This document shows positions 35,635 to 44,702 of a DNA stretch of 64,000 bases, one piece after another. Source of the stretch: Tsuneonella suprasediminis. GTDB taxonomy: Bacteria > Pseudomonadota > Alphaproteobacteria > Sphingomonadales > Sphingomonadaceae. The stretch's first letter is position 1. Every line of letters begins with the position of its first letter. The stretch lies in the NCBI RefSeq assembly GCF_003605755.1, contig NZ_RAHJ01000003.1, positions 62,001-126,000 of the forward strand, read 5' to 3'. The position numbers and the translations under genes are program-made. The notes under the pieces are model-generated. The model worked only from the letters and a program-made list of their open reading frames with translations, had not been told where the DNA came from and did no database searches.

Positions 35635-36270
35635 TCAGGTCGCGCCGAAGCGGCTGCGGAACCCATCCAGATCGCCTTTGGCAAGGTATCCCGCCTGCTC
35701 CACCCAGCCATCGCGGCGGATGCGGCCCTGAAAGCGCCCAAGCAGTGCATCCACCCTGTCGATCTCGGCATCGTCCCACGCGGCGATCTGTTCGAAGCGG
35801 GTCACACCCAAATCCGTCAGCAGAGCCGCCAGCTTGGGGCCAAGGCCCTTGATCTGCGTGAGATCGTCGGCGCTCGCCGTGGCTGATGCAACCTTCGGTG
35901 TCGGAGCAGGGGCAGGAGCGGGCTCCGGCTCTGGCTCGACAGCGGCCGTTTCCGCGTCGGCGGCGCGAGCGGCGGTTTCGGCCGCTTCGATCTGCGCTTC
36001 TTCCACGGCGGCGGCGACTGCGGTTCCGGCACCGGCCAGCCCGACCGGGGCGGGCGGCGGCATCGGCGCGGGGTCGCGGGCGGCGGCAGGTGCTGCATCG
36101 ATCAACGCCTGATTACGCGCGGCGGGCGCGGCCCCTTCGTCGAGTGTGTCGCGACGGTCGGTTTCCACGCGTGTGCGGCGGGTGGCGGCAAACAGCCACC
36201 ATGCCACCAGCAGCCCGATCACCAGCGCAATAGCCACCAACAGCCAGTTTTCAGCCAGCAGTTCGCTCAT
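35635..36270 (-). CDS. Membrane-anchored helix-hairpin-helix protein
   Basis: A 211-residue protein. One TM helix (about 8-30, WLLVAIALVIGLLVAWWLFAA) is followed by a long low-complexity Ala/Pro/Glu linker (about 40-130). A C-terminal helix-hairpin-helix-like domain begins DDLTQIKGLGPKLAALLTDLGVTRFEQIAAW, as in proteins annotated as NADH dehydrogenase 41-kDa-associated. The domain usually binds DNA or acts as a protein module; its role when membrane-anchored is unknown. Its ATG overlaps the stop of a 37-residue membrane protein (ATGA) encoded just upstream, after an OmpA-like gene. Confidence 0.8.
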   Translation of the reverse strand: MSELLAENWLLVAIALVIGLLVAWWLFAATRRTRVETDRRDTLDEGAAPAARNQALIDAAPAAARDPAPMPPPAPVGLAGAGTAVAAAVEEAQIEAAETAARAADAETAAVEPEPEPAPAPAPTPKVASATASADDLTQIKGLGPKLAALLTDLGVTRFEQIAAWDDAEIDRVDALLGRFQGRIRRDGWVEQAGYLAKGDLDGFRSRFGAT

Positions 36271-36380
36271 TCGTCGTCACTCCTCTCGCGCACGGTGCGG
36301 CCCCAGATTGCCCAGCCAAGGGCCAGTCCGGCGGTATAGGCGGTCAGCCCCAGCACCAGAAGTTCACTCCATAGCGGCAT
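36267..36380 (-). CDS. Small membrane protein (37 aa)
   Basis: A tiny protein that is one hydrophobic helix (MPLWSELLVLGLTAYTAG and following GLALGWAIWGR) with a charged tail ending ERSDDE. Evidence for reality: the ATGA overlap with the helix-hairpin-helix gene, 13 bases from the OmpA-like gene on the same strand, a purine-rich AGAGACGG ribosome site and a sensible single-span composition. It may form a complex with the downstream membrane protein. No known family is recognised. Confidence 0.65.
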   Translation of the reverse strand: MPLWSELLVLGLTAYTAGLALGWAIWGRTVRERSDDE

Positions 36381-36393
36381 CGTCCGTCTCTTT

Positions 36394-37140
36394 CTATCGT
36401 GGTCCGGGGGTGTCGACCGGGGTCGGCACGACAGGCTGTATGGCGATGACTGAAAATTCGATCCGGCGATTGGCCGGGTCGCGCGGGTCCAGCCCGCTGA
36501 CCGGCTGCGCCGATCCCACGCCGCTGGCGCGCAACCCGTCTGCCGGGATGCCACGCGCAACCAGTGCAGCCTCCACCGCTTTGGCGCGCGCCTGCGACAG
36601 TTCAATATTGCCCGGTTCAGGGCCAGAGCTGTCGGTATGCCCGGTGATAGCGATAATCGCGCCCAGACATGGGCGCAGTGCGCGGGCGACTTCGCCGATC
36701 AGTTCGCGGCTGGCGGGATCGAGATTCGCGCTGGATTCCTCAAACCGGATCGTGCGCGATCGCAGCAGGGCATCGACATCGTCCTGACAATGCATCGGCG
36801 GGCGAGGGGTGTCGGTGCCCCTCTGCGCCATGATCGTGCCATCACTCCATCGCACACCGCCTGCGCCGGGGATCGCCGCCACGGCGCGTGCCACGCGGGC
36901 GCGGACTTTTTCGTTCAGCCCTTTACCGCCCGACAGCACCGGATGGCGGGTGGGCGAACCGGCCGACGTATGGAAACTGGCCGCCACCCCTTTGCCACCG
37001 GCGGCGGCAATCGCCACCCTGGCCTTGGCTTCAAGCCGGTTGGCCATTTCCGCGCCTGTTCGATCGTATTGCAGATAAACTAGCGCGACGACGGCAATCA
37101 GGCCAGCGAGCACAGCGATAGCGGGACGGATGAATGTCAT
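36394..37140 (-). CDS. OmpA-family protein with N-terminal membrane anchor
   Basis: A 248-residue protein. A single N-terminal TM or signal anchor (about 5-24), a middle region of about 100 residues with BON-like character (GGKGLNEKVRARVARAVAAI), and a C-terminal OmpA peptidoglycan-binding domain: IRFEESSANLDPAS, ITGHTDSSGPEPGNIELSQARAKAVEAALVARGI and DPANRRIEFSV. It probably links the inner membrane to peptidoglycan. The ATG at MTFIRPAIAV is chosen because it starts the anchor. It heads the group OmpA-37 aa-HHH, which may be one envelope unit. Confidence 0.85.
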   Translation of the reverse strand: MTFIRPAIAVLAGLIAVVALVYLQYDRTGAEMANRLEAKARVAIAAAGGKGVAASFHTSAGSPTRHPVLSGGKGLNEKVRARVARAVAAIPGAGGVRWSDGTIMAQRGTDTPRPPMHCQDDVDALLRSRTIRFEESSANLDPASRELIGEVARALRPCLGAIIAITGHTDSSGPEPGNIELSQARAKAVEAALVARGIPADGLRASGVGSAQPVSGLDPRDPANRRIEFSVIAIQPVVPTPVDTPGPR

Positions 37141-37201
37141 CGCCGCCCGAATGGCAATTCCGGCCCCGGCTCGCAAGGGGGCACCGGCCTGTGGCGCAAA
37201 G

Positions 37202-38692
37202 TTATTGCGGAGGCGTGGTATCGAGGTTGCGGCGGAACAGCACCCGGTCTTCCGGCCCGAACCCGAAGCGCCAGATGACCCAGCCATACACGAATAGGAT
37301 TGCCGGGACGCCGAATGCCAGTTCCGCCCATTCGGGCATGCGGGTAAAGCCATAGCCGACGAATGCCGCCGGAATAGCCGCATAAATCAGTGCCCAGCGC
37401 CAGTTATTGATCGGTTCCTGCAGAATGCCTGCCAGCACCCGGCTTTTGACAATCGATGCGATGCCCAGCGCCACCATCAGCGACGCCGCTGCGGCGGCGG
37501 CCTTGTAATTGTCGCTCAACCCAAGCCGTTCGACCAGCATCATGGCCCCTACGGTCAGCAGACCCTGAAATATGATCGTGGCGACCGAAATCGTCAGATT
37601 GCGGACCCGTGCGACATAAATCAGCGCCGCTTCGGACACGACAGCGGTGGCCGCGACCACTTCCGCGCTCAGCAGGAAAGCAAGTGCAGCGGTGCCGCCT
37701 ACGAAAGTTGGCCCGACCAGCCCCATCACGCCTTCGCCGGGAATGCCCAATGCCAATGCGATGCCGGCCTGCGCTGCAGTGATCCAGAAGCCAACCTGAC
37801 ATACCTGCCGGGCAATCGCGGCATAGTTGCGTTCTTTCAGATTGCGGGTGATGACCGGGCCGAGGATCGGTTCGAAACTGGTCTTGAGCTTCTGCGGCAG
37901 CGACGCGACCTGCTGCGCGACGTAGTAAATTCCCACTGCCTGCGGTGCAGCGAACAGGCCCAGAATAAACAGGTCCAGACGTCGGGTGCCCCATTCGATA
38001 GCGTCGGCCGATGCCAGCGGCAGTGCCCGCGTCGTCAATTGCACTGTGCCGCGCAGGTCGGGCTGCCAGCCTTTCGGCAGGCCATAGGATTTGAGGAACG
38101 GGATCACCGCCGTCAGTAATCCGGCGTAGATCGACACGAGATAGGCGACCGACAGGCCGGAATCGGGCAGCGGGAACCACAGTACCCCAGCCAGAATCGA
38201 AATGGTCCACGGTTCCACCACGGCCCGTGCGCGGACTGTCGTGGCGATATCGAACCGATAAGCTTGTGCGGCAAGAATGATCTCTGTCAGCGCATAGGCC
38301 GGGATCGACAGCACGATCAGCCGGTCGACCCATGTGTAGTCTCCGCTGGGAAACAGTGGCTGTGGCACGAACCACAGGAATACAGCGGCGATCAGCGACA
38401 GGATCAGCGCGGCCAGCATCCCATCGAACACCAGATGGCACCGATCGGCATCTTCGCGTTCGGACAGGCGCTGCGCCAGCCCCCGCTTTTCCCCCAGCGA
38501 ACACAGCATCGCGCACAATTCCGCCACGACCAGTGCAGAGGCGAACACACCCAGCTCTTCCGCACCATAGAGCCGCCCGGCGATAAACAGGAACGGCAGG
38601 CGCGCAGCGAGACGCAGGAGGAAGCCGAGGAAGTTGGTTCGTCCCCCTTTTGCCAGCGCGGCCATGTCCGCTTGCGATTTGGCCTCGGTCAT
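37202..38692 (-). CDS. Polysaccharide flippase (Wzx/MATE-like)
   Basis: A 496-residue integral membrane protein with about 12-14 hydrophobic helices and the N-terminal signature FLGFLLRLAARLPFLFIAGRLYGAEELGVFASA of the oligosaccharide flippase/MurJ-Wzx group. It probably moves a lipid-linked saccharide across the inner membrane. There are no glycosyltransferases nearby, so the substrate is unknown. Its ATG overlaps the gpsA stop (ATGA), giving a tsaD-gpsA-flippase coupled operon. Confidence 0.85.
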   Translation of the reverse strand: MTEAKSQADMAALAKGGRTNFLGFLLRLAARLPFLFIAGRLYGAEELGVFASALVVAELCAMLCSLGEKRGLAQRLSEREDADRCHLVFDGMLAALILSLIAAVFLWFVPQPLFPSGDYTWVDRLIVLSIPAYALTEIILAAQAYRFDIATTVRARAVVEPWTISILAGVLWFPLPDSGLSVAYLVSIYAGLLTAVIPFLKSYGLPKGWQPDLRGTVQLTTRALPLASADAIEWGTRRLDLFILGLFAAPQAVGIYYVAQQVASLPQKLKTSFEPILGPVITRNLKERNYAAIARQVCQVGFWITAAQAGIALALGIPGEGVMGLVGPTFVGGTAALAFLLSAEVVAATAVVSEAALIYVARVRNLTISVATIIFQGLLTVGAMMLVERLGLSDNYKAAAAAASLMVALGIASIVKSRVLAGILQEPINNWRWALIYAAIPAAFVGYGFTRMPEWAELAFGVPAILFVYGWVIWRFGFGPEDRVLFRRNLDTTPPQ

Positions 38693-39687
38693 ACAGGCGC
38701 TTCAGTGGTGAGCGGGCGAGCGAGCAGTTCGGACACGATCTCGCGCGCGGGCGCGCCTTGCAACAGGCGATAGACCGCCGCGACGATAGGCATGGCGATG
38801 CCGTGGCGCATGGCCAGTTCGGCCAGCACTGGCGCGGTATGCGCGCCTTCGGCCACAGTGCGCCGGTCAGCCATCAGCGATGCGGCGTCCTGCCCTTCGC
38901 CCAATGCCTTGCCCAGGCTGAAATTCCGGCTGGACGTGGAGGAACAGGTCAGCACCAGATCGCCCAGCCCGCACAAGCCCGCCAGCGTATCGCGCTCAGC
39001 CCCCAATGCTTCGCCAAAGCGCATCATTTCGGCATATCCGCGGGCGATCAGTGCGGCGCGGGCGTTCTGGCCCAGCTCCAGCCCATCGACCACGCCGCAC
39101 GCGATAGCGAGCACGTTCTTCACTGCGCCGCCGATTTCGGCCCCTGTCACATCGTCTGAGTAATACGGGCGGAACGCAGGGCGGGCGATTTGCGGGGACA
39201 GCCGGTCCCACTGTTCCTCGCCCCCGGCACATGCCAGTGTGACCGCAGTGGGCAATCCTGCGGCGACTTCGTGGGCGAAAGTGGGGCCGGAGAGGATAGC
39301 GATTTCGCTGCCCGGTTTGGCATCGCGGGCTACATCGTTCATCAGCCGCCCGGTGCCCGCTTCGATCCCTTTGCTGCACAGCACCAGATCGCGCGGCGAT
39401 GCGGGCAGGTCCGCCAGCACTGTGCCCAGATGTTGCGCCGGGGTCACCGCCAGAACCGTGTCGAGCGCAGCGAACTGCGCCAGATCGCCGGTCGCACGGA
39501 TCGTTTCTGACAGTTGCGCGGATGGAAGATACACGCTGTTGCGGTGTTGCCGGTTGATTTCCGCGACCAGCTCCTCTTCTCGCGCCCATAGCAAGACAGT
39601 GCGCCCATCGCTCGCCAGCATTTGGGCCAGCGCAGTGCCCCATGCGCCCGCGCCGAGCACACCGATTGCGGTCGCTTCGCCGGTCAT
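38689..39687 (-). CDS. gpsA: NAD(P)H-dependent glycerol-3-phosphate dehydrogenase
   Basis: A 332-residue GpsA. The N-terminal Rossmann motif is GVLGAGAWGTALAQMLA, followed by LCSKGIE, the substrate/catalytic Lys in GGAVKNVLAIACG, and LCGLGDLVLTCSS. It reduces dihydroxyacetone phosphate to sn-glycerol 3-phosphate for phospholipid synthesis. The ATG at MTGEATAIGV is chosen because it places the Rossmann motif at the usual distance. It is coupled by ATGA overlaps both to tsaD upstream and to the flippase downstream. Confidence 0.95.
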   Translation of the reverse strand: MTGEATAIGVLGAGAWGTALAQMLASDGRTVLLWAREEELVAEINRQHRNSVYLPSAQLSETIRATGDLAQFAALDTVLAVTPAQHLGTVLADLPASPRDLVLCSKGIEAGTGRLMNDVARDAKPGSEIAILSGPTFAHEVAAGLPTAVTLACAGGEEQWDRLSPQIARPAFRPYYSDDVTGAEIGGAVKNVLAIACGVVDGLELGQNARAALIARGYAEMMRFGEALGAERDTLAGLCGLGDLVLTCSSTSSRNFSLGKALGEGQDAASLMADRRTVAEGAHTAPVLAELAMRHGIAMPIVAAVYRLLQGAPAREIVSELLARPLTTEAPV

Positions 39688-40718
39688 CCTTTTACCCCTG
39701 CGCCGCGTACCGGCTCCGCTGTCGGGTCGAGTGGCCAGCGCGGTCGGGCCGCGATGTCGAGCGGATCGTTCTGGCCGGTGGGCAGCCGTTCGCACCCGGC
39801 CCAGGCGATCATTGCCGCGTTATCGGTGCACAGTTCCGGGGGCGGCGCGGAAAAGCGCAGGTCGCGCGCGCGCGCCAGCGTTTCCAGCGCGCCGCGCACC
39901 GCTTTGTTCGCAGCGACCCCGCCTGCCACCACCAGCGCGTTGACCGGTCCCATCGCGTCGAGCGCGATTGTTAGCCGGTCGTTCACGCAATCGATGGCCG
40001 CCTGCTGGAAACTGGCAGCCAGATCGGCATTGCTGTGTTGCTGCGTTTCGTATGCGCGCAACACCGCGCTCTTCAGCCCGGAGAAGGAAAAATGCGGTTC
40101 CCCGCTGCCGACCAGCGGACGGGGCAGGCGCACGGCATCGGGATCGCCCTGCAATGCCAGCCGCTCCACCGCCGGGCCACCGGGGTATCCGAGGCCAAGG
40201 ATCTTGGCGGTCTTGTCGAATGCTTCGCCCAGTGCATCGTCGATTGTGGTGGCGAAGCGGCGATATTCGCCAACGCCATCCACTCGCAGGATCTGGCAAT
40301 GTCCGCCCGATACCAGCAGCAGGGCATACGGGAATGTCAGCGCCGGATCGGCCAGCCGGGGGCTGAGTGCGTGCCCTTCCAGATGGTTGATCGCCATCAG
40401 TGGCACATCGGCCGCCATCGCCAGCGCCTTGGCACTGACCAGCCCGACCATCACTCCGCCGATCAGGCCCGGCCCGGCGGTAGCGGCAATCGCATCGAGT
40501 TCGTGCAGGGCAACGCCCGCTTCTTTCAAAACCGCATCGATCATCGGGGCCAGTCGTTCGGCATGGGCACGGGCGGCGATTTCGGGCACGACCCCGCCAT
40601 AGGGCGCGTGTGCCTCGTCCTGGCTGGCGATCCGTTGGGCCAACACCTGCCGTTCGGTGGTGACGAGCGCCGCTGCGGTTTCGTCGCAACTCGATTCTAT
40701 GCCGAGAACCAATCCCAT
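39684..40718 (-). CDS. tsaD: tRNA N6-threonylcarbamoyltransferase TsaD
   Basis: A 344-residue Kae1/TsaD protein: LGIESSCDETAAAL (ATP site), the metal motif INHLEGHALSP (HxxxH), LVSGGHCQIL, GYPGGPAVERLA, FSFSGLKSA and the C-terminal CTDNAAMIA. It transfers threonylcarbamoyl to A37 of ANN-decoding tRNAs. The start MGLVLGIESSC is chosen over an ATG 12 codons upstream; an AGGGAAAG site lies before it. Divergent from hemC with a 55-base gap. Confidence 0.96.
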   Translation of the reverse strand: MGLVLGIESSCDETAAALVTTERQVLAQRIASQDEAHAPYGGVVPEIAARAHAERLAPMIDAVLKEAGVALHELDAIAATAGPGLIGGVMVGLVSAKALAMAADVPLMAINHLEGHALSPRLADPALTFPYALLLVSGGHCQILRVDGVGEYRRFATTIDDALGEAFDKTAKILGLGYPGGPAVERLALQGDPDAVRLPRPLVGSGEPHFSFSGLKSAVLRAYETQQHSNADLAASFQQAAIDCVNDRLTIALDAMGPVNALVVAGGVAANKAVRGALETLARARDLRFSAPPPELCTDNAAMIAWAGCERLPTGQNDPLDIAARPRWPLDPTAEPVRGAGVKG

Positions 40719-40773
40719 GCCGCTTTCCCTTACCGCTTTGCTTGGGTAGGGCAAGCGCAGTCAGTCGAATGAC

Positions 40774-41703
40774 ATGAAGGCAAATATTTTGAAACTCCGC
40801 CTCGGTACCCGCAAATCCCCTCTCGCAATGGCACAGGCTCACGAGGCGCGCGCCCGTCTGTGCAAGGCTCACGGGTGGGACGAATCGGCCATCGAACTGG
40901 TTCCCGTGGTCGCCAGCGGAGACAAAGTGCAGGATCGCCCGCTGGCCGAAATCGGCGGCAAGGCGCTGTGGACCAAGGAACTCGATGGCTGGTTGGCGGA
41001 AGGCCGGATCGATGCGTCGGTTCATTCGATGAAAGATGTCGAAACGATCCGTCCCGACTTTCTCGCTATCGCTGCGATCCTGCCGCGCGCTGATGTGCGC
41101 GATGTGCTGTTGGGGGCCGATAGCATCGCGGCGATTCCGCACGGTGCGCGGATTGGCACCAGCGCTCCGCGCCGTGCGGCGCAAATGCTTCACAACCGGC
41201 CCGACTGTTCGATCGTATCGTTTCGCGGCAACGTCGCAACCCGCATGGCGCGGCTGGAAGCGGGAGAGGCCGATGTGACGCTGCTTGCCGCTGCCGGGCT
41301 CGAACGTTTGGGGCAGAGCAGCGCGGGCGCTCCGATACCGCTCGATCAATGGCTGCCCGCCCCGGCGCAGGGGGCTATCGGCATCGAATGCCGGGCAGAC
41401 GATACGCAGACCCGCGAATGGCTCGCCGCCATCGATCATGCGCCCAGCCACGATGCCGTGATGGCCGAACGTGCCTTGCTGGAGGCACTCGGCGGCAATT
41501 GCCATAGCCCGATTGCCGTGCTGACCAGCGTGGAAGACGGCGAACTGGCGATGCAGGCGGCGATTTTCAGTGCCGACGGGGCAGAACGGGTCGCAGGCGA
41601 AGCGCGCTTCGCACCCGGCGATGGCTATGGCCCGCAAGGGCTGGCGGCAGACCTGTTGTTGCGGGCCAGCCCGGCGGTAAAGGCATTGTTCGGGATCGGT
41701 TGA
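40774..41703 (+). CDS. hemC: Porphobilinogen deaminase (hydroxymethylbilane synthase)
   Basis: A 309-residue HemC: LRLGTRKSPLAMAQA at the N-terminus, VHSMKDVE, GTSAPRRAAQM, SFRGNVATRM and PAPAQGAIGIECR. The dipyrromethane cofactor attaches to Cys243 in GGNCHSPIA. It condenses four porphobilinogen molecules to hydroxymethylbilane. The stop overlaps the hemD ATG by one base (TGATG), so the two are coupled; divergent from tsaD. Confidence 0.96.
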   Translation: MKANILKLRLGTRKSPLAMAQAHEARARLCKAHGWDESAIELVPVVASGDKVQDRPLAEIGGKALWTKELDGWLAEGRIDASVHSMKDVETIRPDFLAIAAILPRADVRDVLLGADSIAAIPHGARIGTSAPRRAAQMLHNRPDCSIVSFRGNVATRMARLEAGEADVTLLAAAGLERLGQSSAGAPIPLDQWLPAPAQGAIGIECRADDTQTREWLAAIDHAPSHDAVMAERALLEALGGNCHSPIAVLTSVEDGELAMQAAIFSADGAERVAGEARFAPGDGYGPQGLAADLLLRASPAVKALFGIG

Positions 41704-42380
41704 TGCCGCGCCCGGCCATTGTCTTGCGCCCCGAACCGGGCCTTGCCGAAACACTGGCGCGCTTGCGCGAGCGCGGGATAGAAGGCGTGGGAGCGCCGCT
41801 GTTCACGATCGAGCCGGTGGCGTGGGCTGCGCCCGATCCGGCGCAATTCGATGCAATTCTGGTCGGCAGCGCCAATGTGTTCCGCCACGGTGGCGAAGGG
41901 CTGAAACGGCTGGCTGGGTTGCCGGTTCACGCTGTCGGTCCCCGAACGGCGCAGGCAGCGCGTGACGCGGGCTTTACCGTCGCGGATATCGCTGGCGGCG
42001 AATTGCAACCACTGGTCAGCCGCATGGCTGCACCGCAGCGGCTGTTGCGTCTGGCAGGGGAAAAGCGTGTGGCGCTGTCCCCGCCGGTGGGTGTCGAAGT
42101 GGCCGAACGTGTCGTCTATCGCGCTGTTCCTCTGCCATTGGCTGGCGCAGTTGCGGCGCGTCTGGCGGGTGGCGCGGTGGTATTGCTGCATTCGGGCGAA
42201 GCGGCGCGCTATTTCGCGGAGGAATGTAAGCGGCTGGCGATTGACCGCAGCAGGCTGTCGCTGGCGGCGCTGGCCCCGCGTATCGCCGCCGCCGCAGGTG
42301 ACGGCTGGCAGTCTGTCGAATGGGCAGAGCAGCCTGCCGAACTTGCGCTTTTGGCCTTGTCCGTCCAAATGTGCCGCTGA
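41703..42380 (+). CDS. hemD: Uroporphyrinogen-III synthase
   Basis: A 225-residue HemD-like protein: PRPAIVLRPEPGLAETLARL, FDAILVGSANVFRHGGEGLKRL, PVHAVGPRTAQAARDAGF and a weak second lobe. HemD sequences are poorly conserved; the identification rests on these N-terminal motifs and on position directly after hemC with a one-base overlap. It closes hydroxymethylbilane to uroporphyrinogen III for heme, siroheme or cobalamin. Confidence 0.88.
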   Translation: MPRPAIVLRPEPGLAETLARLRERGIEGVGAPLFTIEPVAWAAPDPAQFDAILVGSANVFRHGGEGLKRLAGLPVHAVGPRTAQAARDAGFTVADIAGGELQPLVSRMAAPQRLLRLAGEKRVALSPPVGVEVAERVVYRAVPLPLAGAVAARLAGGAVVLLHSGEAARYFAEECKRLAIDRSRLSLAALAPRIAAAAGDGWQSVEWAEQPAELALLALSVQMCR

Positions 42381-42429
42381 TCGCCAACAAAGACCGGCCG
42401 CAAAGACGGCACAGGTCGCAGAACGGATA

Positions 42430-43383
42430 ATGATGAACACCTTTTCTGACGGTAACCGCGCAGGCGGTTCGTTAAAGCCGGTGCTGATCGCCGTGCTCGC
42501 CTCTTTTGTGCTGGGTGCCGCGATTGTCGGCTATCTGGCGTGGAAGGGATATATCGGGCCGCGCGGTGTGACGACTGCGCCTCAGGCCGGGGTTGTAACC
42601 ACGGCAGAACCAACCGCCACGGCTTCCCCGCAAAAGCTGGCGGGAGTCGCGGTGGGCGACAAAGCATCCGATGCGCCCACTGCAACAACGGAAGACAACA
42701 CCGCTGCTGCCAAGGCGGTTGAGAAAGTCGCGGAGCAGCAAGGCGGACTGGATCAACGCATTGCCGCCGCAGAACAGCGCATCGCCAAGCTCGATCTTCA
42801 GGCGCAGGCCGCTGCTGGTAATGCCGCGCGGGCGGAAGGATTGCTGATTGCATTTGCCACCCGGCGTGCGCTCGAACGGGGCGCGCCGCTCGGTTATCTC
42901 GATGAACAGCTTCGCCTGCGGTTTGGCGATGCGAAACCGAATTCGGTGCACACGATCATCGAGTTTTCCAAAAATCCCGTCACGCTGGACGTGCTGATCG
43001 CGCGCCTGCAAGGGCTGGCGCCCCAGTTGAAGGATGACAGCAGCCAACCGTTTCTTACCCGGATGCAGCGGGAATTGTCGAACCTGGTGGTCATCCGCCG
43101 CGAAACGACGCCCTCTCCGCAACCGCAGAAGCGGCTGGAGCGCGCGCGCTTCTTCCTCGAAAGCGGCCGCGTGGACAAGGCGATCCGCGAGGTGGAACAG
43201 CTGCCGGGTGCCGCCGCGGCAAAGGACTGGATCGCGCTGGCCAAGCGGTATGAACGCGCGCAGCAGGCACTCGACCTGATCGAAACATCAGCAGTGCGCG
43301 AGCGGCGTCTGCTGCGGGATGGCGATGGCAAGCCGGTGCAACAACTCGGCCCGGCGGATGAGAAAACGCCTGCGGTCAAATAA
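42430..43383 (+). CDS. Mitofilin-like (COG4223) inner-membrane protein
   Basis: A 317-residue protein with one N-terminal TM helix (about 16-40, KPVLIAVLASFVLGAAIVGYL), a Thr/Ala/Pro-rich stretch, a coiled-coil (AEQQGGLDQRIAAAEQRIAKLDLQ, about 98-125) and a helical C-terminal domain (RLERARFFLESGRVDKAIREVEQL). In alphaproteobacteria such proteins follow hemC-hemD and are related to mitochondrial Mic60, which shapes inner membranes (family knowledge). The start MMNTFSDG is chosen as the frame upstream lies inside hemD. It is 49 bases after hemD on the same strand. Confidence 0.85.
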   Translation: MMNTFSDGNRAGGSLKPVLIAVLASFVLGAAIVGYLAWKGYIGPRGVTTAPQAGVVTTAEPTATASPQKLAGVAVGDKASDAPTATTEDNTAAAKAVEKVAEQQGGLDQRIAAAEQRIAKLDLQAQAAAGNAARAEGLLIAFATRRALERGAPLGYLDEQLRLRFGDAKPNSVHTIIEFSKNPVTLDVLIARLQGLAPQLKDDSSQPFLTRMQRELSNLVVIRRETTPSPQPQKRLERARFFLESGRVDKAIREVEQLPGAAAAKDWIALAKRYERAQQALDLIETSAVRERRLLRDGDGKPVQQLGPADEKTPAVK

Positions 43384-43459
43384 GGTGAAGTGGGTGGCTA
43401 GGCGGCTTTGGGAGCGTGCCAAGTAAGCCATCTGCCGAACGGGTCGGGTCGGCAAGTGG

Positions 43460-44674
43460 TCAGACCTGCAGCAGTTCCGGTAATGCGCCTGACATGCCGC
43501 GGGCTTCGTCCATGAACCATTTTTTGAGCAGCGGTGTGCGCTGAACCCCGCTCATCCCCAGGCGGCGGATGGCCGATGCCGTCTTGCCGCCGAAGCCGAA
43601 CAGATGCGTCAGTCCATCGGTGGCAGACATGACCATTACCGAATCGAGCGCGCGCCATTTTTCATAGCGGGCGAGGATTTGTGCGTCCCCCAGATCGAGG
43701 CCGAGCCGCTGCCCGTCTGTCAGTACCTGTATCAACGCACCGACGTCGCGCAGGCCCAGATTGAGGCCTTGTCCGGCAATCGGGTGCATCCCGTGGGCCG
43801 AATCGCCCACCAGCGCCAGACGTTGCCCCACCATCCTGACAGTGTGCTGGAAACTGAGCGGATAGGACGAGCGTCCTGAATTGAGCGTTACTTCGCCCAG
43901 CAGATCGCCCATTCGCTTGTAAACTTCTGCCACGAAGGCGCGGTCGGATAGTTTGAGGACGCCAGCGGCATCTTTCTCGTCCACCGTCCAGACCAGCGCG
44001 CTGCGGTGCTGCCCCTGTCGCACGTCGAGCATGGGCAGCAATGCGAATGGCCCCGCGGGGTAGAAGATTTCCCATGCGACATTGCCGTGCGGTTTGCTGT
44101 GATCGAGCCCGACGATCAGGGCGCGGTGGCTGTAATCCCACTGCGCCATTGTCAGACCTTCCTCATCGCGCGTGGGCGAGCGGCGGCCTTCGGCACCGAT
44201 CATCAGCGCGGCATGGAGCGTGCGCCCATCGGCCAGCGTCGCGGAAACGCCGAATTCGTCGCGGTGCCGCTCCACTACCTCGACCGGGGCATGCCACGCG
44301 ATCAGATCGGTTTCCCGCGCCGCTTCGAACAGAGCGAGCCGCAAGTCGCGATTGGCGAACATCCGGCCCAGCGATCCTTCGTGCGGTTCAGGCGTGAAAT
44401 CGAGCAGGCCCGGCTTCATCTGATCGCTGACCATGATCGATTCGATCGGGCAGCCGAACGGCTCCAGCCTGTCGGCCAGTCCGATATTGGTGAACAGGTT
44501 CCAGCTTGCAGTGGAAATCGCGCTGGCGCGACCGTCGAAATTATCCGCAGTCAGCGAAGCGGGATCGGCGCGGTCGATCACATGGCTGCTCAATCCCTTG
44601 CGCGCGGCAGCCAGCGCCAGAGTCATTCCCACCAGGCCGCCGCCCAGGATCAGCAGGTCGCGCTTGTCGTTCAT
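43460..44674 (-). CDS. FAD-dependent UbiH/UbiF/Coq6-family hydroxylase
   Basis: A 404-residue flavoprotein monooxygenase: N-terminal GGGLVGMTLALAAARKG dinucleotide site, DGRASAIS, and the second FAD motif RLALVGDSAHGMHPIAGQGLNLGLRDVGAL. It would hydroxylate a ring position of the ubiquinone precursor at the membrane. The specific position (C1, C5 or C6) cannot be read. The ATG at MNDKRDLL is chosen over one nine codons upstream. Divergent from the DsbD-like gene with a 28-base gap. Confidence 0.9.
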   Translation of the reverse strand: MNDKRDLLILGGGLVGMTLALAAARKGLSSHVIDRADPASLTADNFDGRASAISTASWNLFTNIGLADRLEPFGCPIESIMVSDQMKPGLLDFTPEPHEGSLGRMFANRDLRLALFEAARETDLIAWHAPVEVVERHRDEFGVSATLADGRTLHAALMIGAEGRRSPTRDEEGLTMAQWDYSHRALIVGLDHSKPHGNVAWEIFYPAGPFALLPMLDVRQGQHRSALVWTVDEKDAAGVLKLSDRAFVAEVYKRMGDLLGEVTLNSGRSSYPLSFQHTVRMVGQRLALVGDSAHGMHPIAGQGLNLGLRDVGALIQVLTDGQRLGLDLGDAQILARYEKWRALDSVMVMSATDGLTHLFGFGGKTASAIRRLGMSGVQRTPLLKKWFMDEARGMSGALPELLQV

Positions 44675-44702
44675 CGCCCACAGCCCTAGAGCCAGCGGCA
44701 CG

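Noticed and set aside
39820-41754. A 644-codon minus-strand open frame spanning tsaD and hemC
   Set aside because: It is antisense to hemC and out of frame with tsaD, which both show full motif sets. High GC commonly keeps antisense frames open.
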